From: Bacteroidales bacterium GP4
GTDB taxonomy: Bacteria > Bacteroidota > Bacteroidia > Bacteroidales > Muribaculaceae
Reading direction: 5' to 3'
Length of the DNA: 8,430 nt
Assembly (NCBI GenBank): GCA_001701065.1
Contig: DAAL01000027.1
Span: forward strand, 7,034-15,463
Below the pieces are notes generated by a model. The model was given only the letters and a program-made list of their open reading frames with translations. It did no database searches and was not told the DNA's origin. This document shows positions 6,509 to 8,430 of the stretch, one piece after another. The position numbers were made by a program, and so were the translations under genes. Every line of letters starts with the position of its first letter. Positions within the stretch are counted from its first letter, which is position 1.

Positions 6509-6822
6509 AATATAAAGACCTTCCTTCATTGAGATTCTGTTAAATGTTATTCTTCGCAATGTAACAATACAAATGACTATGAGGTCTAAATCGCAAAGAA
6601 CTTGTCAAGGAATTGCTTACCACTGCTGAAAATCAACGCTATATCCGATTCAAGACCCAAGCGAGGTACAAACTACGTTAAATAGTAGCCAAAACATAAG
6701 GGAAAAGCGAGGAAATGGGCAGGAACAGCAGAAGCACGCTATAAAGGGATAAGATTTCATTTTTTTCGTTCAGTTCAAGCACTTTACGCATAGTAACGTA
6801 ATGGTTTTAGCGAGAATTTTAT
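6509..6822. other. Gene-free stretch with possible decayed coding fragments
   Basis: No intact gene is seen between the TIGR04076-type stop and the next promoter. In the + strand frame ending at TAA 6679-6681, about 33 codons read like protein (KELVKELLTTAENQRY followed by IRFKTQARYKLR) but have no start codon. A second open stretch of about 35 codons lies in another frame from about 6691 and contains GTAEARYKGIRFHFF. They may be pieces of one frameshifted gene; neither is recognisable. AGACCT (6516-6521) and AGGTCT (6582-6587) are inverted copies. No convincing terminator was found. Confidence 0.3.
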
Positions 6823-6830
6823 TACTTTTG
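6823..6830 (+). promoter_or_regulatory. Likely -7 box upstream of the DUF2019-like gene
   Basis: TACTTTTG matches TAnnTTTG. No good -33 element is present at 19-20 bases. Transcription from about 6837 would give a leader of about 80 bases to the ATG at 6918 and could carry the following membrane-protein gene as well. Confidence 0.45.
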
Positions 6831-6917
6831 CGGCACAGACAATAATCTCGTTTTGAACTTTCATGTACTAATGGGACATTTGTCACATCGAATATCGATT
6901 ATAGATAATAGTTTCAT

Positions 6918-7270
6918 ATGGAACAGTTTGATGACACTTGCAAAGCATTAACCACATTTCGTATGGCTGCGGCTGCTCAAGTTGCTGCAACGGAGTGTGG
7001 CGATTATAAAAAAGCAACAACGCCTTTGACCGGGTTATTCATATTCTCAAATATCTCAAGGAATTAGGAAAAATGAATGAATTGGAAGCATTGTTGTCTG
7101 ATTCTAATGTAGGCGTAAGAATGTTTGCCGCTTATGGCTTGCTGCCGACATCTCCCAAAATCGCTGTTCCTGTTCTCAAAGAGATTTCACAAAGAGAGGA
7201 TATCCATTCCCTTACCGCAAAAGCGACACTTGAACAGTGGGAACAAGACACTTTAATATATCCATTTTAG
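6918..7270 (+). pseudogene. DUF2019-like helical repeat protein, split by a one-base frameshift
   Basis: Two frames together make one protein of about 117 residues. The first runs from ATG 6918 (MEQFDDTCKALTTFRM, then GDYKK) to TAG 7065-7067. The second, offset by -1, continues from about 7013 with SNNAFDRVIHILKYLKELGK into MNELEALLSDSNVGVRMFAA and ends at 7270. The joined order, G-D-Y-K-K, N, F-D, L-K-x-L, then a HEAT-like V-R-x-x-A-A-x-x-L segment and A-x-x-x-L-E-Q-W, fits DUF2019-type proteins. The break falls at or just after an A6 run (7008-7013); one additional A would restore the frame as YKKSNNAF. An ATG at 7073 could still give a 65-residue C-terminal piece. Causes could be mutation, sequencing error or slippage. 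Related helical families often act as immunity proteins; that role is inference. Confidence 0.75.
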
Positions 7271-7287
7271 TTTTTAGCGTTACGATT

Positions 7288-7545
7288 ATGACTAAGTGGC
7301 ATAAAATAGGAGGTGTTGTAATAATCTCAGTCCTGATTATTGCTCACGTTTGGGCATTAACGGATTATCTGTTTGTGACAGAATTGGCAGGAACGTATTG
7401 CGCAGAGGTTCCGCAAGATTTGTTCTTTGATAGCATCTATAATATGAGAGAGCATTTTTGGTCATACAATATTCTATCCGTGCTTGATATAATATTAATC
7501 ATTGTACTATTTATTTACCTTTGGCGGAAAGGAGGTAAGCGATGA
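7288..7545 (+). CDS. Small two-helix inner-membrane protein, unknown function
   Basis: An 85-residue protein starting at ATG 7288 (MTKWHKIGG). The frame is open further upstream to 7237, but that extension overlaps the previous gene and would place polar residues before the first helix, so the shorter form is preferred. Membrane segments are expected at about 7-30 and 62-79, with a charged loop between them that contains Cys38 and a conserved-looking Pro42, and the C-terminus WRKGGKR is strongly basic. Both ends are predicted to face the cytoplasm. The start lies 17 bases after the stop of the DUF2019-like gene, so the two are probably co-transcribed. I do not recognise a family. Base composition is AT-rich compared with the genes before 5460. 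Confidence 0.65.
   Translation: MTKWHKIGGVVIISVLIIAHVWALTDYLFVTELAGTYCAEVPQDLFFDSIYNMREHFWSYNILSVLDIILIIVLFIYLWRKGGKR
7528..7536 (+). promoter_or_regulatory. Strong Shine-Dalgarno sequence, unusual for this group
   Basis: AAAGGAGGT lies 5 bases before the ATG at 7542 and inside the end of the membrane-protein gene. It is nearly perfectly complementary to the 16S rRNA tail. Bacteroidetes genes, including the others here, normally lack such a site, so it may be coincidental (it encodes part of RKGG) or a sign that the segment came from another phylum. Confidence 0.4.
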
Positions 7546-7592
7546 AACTGACCGATAAACGATTATTAATAATTGAAATTTGCGGATTTTGA
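7542..7592 (+). CDS. 16-codon micro-ORF overlapping the membrane-protein stop
   Basis: The sequence ATGA at 7542-7545 joins the start of this ORF to the TGA of the membrane-protein gene, the classic overlap for coupled translation. The ORF reads MKLTDKRLLIIEICGF and stops at TGA 7590-7592, twelve bases before the ATG of the Imm26-like gene. The good Shine-Dalgarno site and the start-stop overlap suggest that it was, or is, translated. It could be the remaining head of a truncated gene or a coupling peptide. No family can be assigned. Confidence 0.3.
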   Translation: MKLTDKRLLIIEICGF

Positions 7593-7604
7593 ATTGATTT
7601 TGTT

Positions 7605-8078
7605 ATGACAAGAAATAAAATTAGTTTATTCAAAAAAGGAGATATTATTAGGACAAATCCCGAAGATGGTTTTTATGGCATAGCGGTAGTGCTTGACGAT
7701 GGGAAGGAATTAGAATTGTCTCCGAATAAATGGTCATACCCAATGTGTCATATTGCAATTACTCCACTGATATATGACTTTGAAGTAACCATGAAAGATG
7801 TTGATTTATCCCGAATTTATCCTATGAGATATACGAGACGTTATCAATTGAAAAATACACCTGAATTTTCTAAAGAAGAACTATTAGTTCATATTTACAC
7901 TACTCGAAATGTTGCCCATTTACCTATTATTGGAAATATAGACCCATCAAGTATTTATCAAGAGGATTTGTCTTGGCATCCGAAGCCGGATAGATTTCAT
8001 CATTGTGGTGATGCTCAAAAACACTTAGGCAGAGAAGCATATCTTAGTTGGCTTGACTGGGACAGAATTACTAATTAA
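7605..8078 (+). CDS. Imm26-like putative immunity protein
   Basis: A 157-residue soluble protein without a signal peptide. It begins with a short basic segment, then F9-K-K-G-D-I-I, where Imm26 members have a similar F-K-x-G-D-I-x-x-x-P opening. A beta strand (YGIAVVLDD) follows, then W43-S-Y-P-M-C-H-I (43-50), a mixed alpha/beta middle, the I-Y-x-T-R-N-x-A-x-L-P-I-I-G-N segment (97-111), and a His/Trp-rich tail. Imm26 proteins are immunity proteins of polymorphic toxin systems; assignment rests on remembered pattern, not a search. No toxin, VgrG, Hcp or effector gene is nearby, so it would be an orphan immunity gene. It may be read through from the upstream genes, since no good -7 box lies before it. 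Composition is clearly AT-rich. Confidence 0.6.
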   Translation: MTRNKISLFKKGDIIRTNPEDGFYGIAVVLDDGKELELSPNKWSYPMCHIAITPLIYDFEVTMKDVDLSRIYPMRYTRRYQLKNTPEFSKEELLVHIYTTRNVAHLPIIGNIDPSSIYQEDLSWHPKPDRFHHCGDAQKHLGREAYLSWLDWDRITN

Positions 8079-8090
8079 ATTTCAAACTAT

Positions 8091-8393
8091 CTAACGAATA
8101 CTTATTCCTCCTCGCCCTCTATCAAGTTTCCAGTCATACCGACCATCTGCGACATCGCCAACCTCCATGAGTGTATAGCGATGTTTGATTTCATCAAAGG
8201 GCTGTCGGTATTCCGCATAGTCACAGAGCCATGAGCCGACAGCTTTCTGTTGTTCGGTGGTTTCACCGTAATACTGCATGACGCTCTTAATGTCGGCGGC
8301 TTCTGAGGGAGAGAATGTAATCAGACGGTTGTCCGCTGACCTTAAATCTTCATATCCGAAGATGGGAATGTCAGTGCGCAACTTGTTTAACAT
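8091..8393 (-). CDS. Unknown 100-residue protein, convergent with the Imm26-like gene
   Basis: Starts at ATG 8393, with an in-frame TAA a few codons upstream, and stops 12 bases from the end of the convergent Imm26-like gene. The sequence is hydrophilic: a first part with IPIFGYEDL, then a helical centre (YYGETTEQQKAVGSWLCDYA) and a segment FDEIKHRYTLMEVGDV. It has no signal peptide or membrane helix. I do not recognise the family; the style resembles small proteins of Bacteroidales mobile elements, a weak impression only. Base composition is nearer 50 percent GC than the neighbouring Imm26-like gene, so the two probably have different histories. The last residues may be frameshifted: the adjacent frame gives an acidic ending L-I-E-G-E-E-E with a TAA at 8104-8102. 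No clear promoter is visible in the 37 bases upstream. Confidence 0.6.
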   Translation of the reverse strand: MLNKLRTDIPIFGYEDLRSADNRLITFSPSEAADIKSVMQYYGETTEQQKAVGSWLCDYAEYRQPFDEIKHRYTLMEVGDVADGRYDWKLDRGRGGISIR

Positions 8394-8430
8394 GAAGCGA
8401 TTTTATATTAACGTGAGTTCGATATAAATA

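Noticed and set aside
6353..6559. Minus-strand 68-codon ORF overlapping the TIGR04076-type gene
   Set aside because: It is largely antisense to a recognised family and has no promoter or domain.
7008..7014. A-AAA-AAG as a canonical -1 frameshift heptamer in the DUF2019-like gene
   Set aside because: The heptamer is not in the required phase: the zero frame reads AAA AAA GCA. Only simple slippage on the A6 run remains possible.
7237..7287. Longer N-terminus for the two-helix membrane protein
   Set aside because: It would overlap the end of the DUF2019-like gene by 34 bases and would add polar residues unlike the start of a small membrane protein; ATG 7288 is preferable.

Overview
The window looks like chromosomal DNA from a gut Bacteroidales bacterium, plausibly close to Bacteroides or Muribaculaceae. 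The evidence is a set of promoters with the Bacteroidetes -7 box TAnnTTTG (TAAATTTG, TATCTTTG, TACCTTTG, TACTTTTG), A-rich leaders without Shine-Dalgarno sites, a lipoprotein signal followed by an acidic S-D-K-D stretch, and protein families typical of that order. Genus and species cannot be fixed from the sequence.

Left part (1-5520), conventional and well formed. A minus-strand gene (63-2210) encodes a surface-type lipoprotein with a MACPF (membrane attack complex/perforin) domain, like the Bacteroidales antimicrobial MACPF proteins (BSAPs). A possible translationally overlapped second gene starts inside its 3' end and leaves the window at base 1. Divergently, 2439-3983 encodes a secreted GH51 alpha-L-arabinofuranosidase that ends at a strong intrinsic terminator. 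Next is a secreted TlpA/thioredoxin-fold protein with a WCGPC active site (4147-5457), with its own promoter and terminator. These are independent transcription units; there is no SusC/SusD pair that would make this a polysaccharide utilisation locus.

Middle (5521-6118), about 600 bp without an intact gene but with much structure. It holds a 15-bp direct repeat with a 33-bp period just upstream of a near-perfect promoter (TTG-N19-TATCTTTG), a 7-bp-stem palindrome at the predicted transcription start, and a 15-codon ORF that resembles only the N-terminus of the DUF4143 AAA-ATPase family. Several longer inverted repeats are also present.

Right part (6119-8430), an accessory-looking patch of small, partly decayed genes: a TIGR04076-type cysteine-rich protein, a DUF2019-like helical protein broken by a one-base frameshift beside an A6 run, a two-helix membrane protein, a 16-codon micro-ORF with an unusually good Shine-Dalgarno sequence, a protein resembling Imm26 immunity proteins, and a convergent unknown gene with a possibly frameshifted tail. 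Families of the DUF2019/Imm26 kind without an adjacent toxin suggest an orphan immunity (defence against interbacterial toxins) island. This is inference. The window therefore may combine an interbacterial weapon (MACPF lipoprotein) with orphan immunity-like genes, although nothing shows that they work together.
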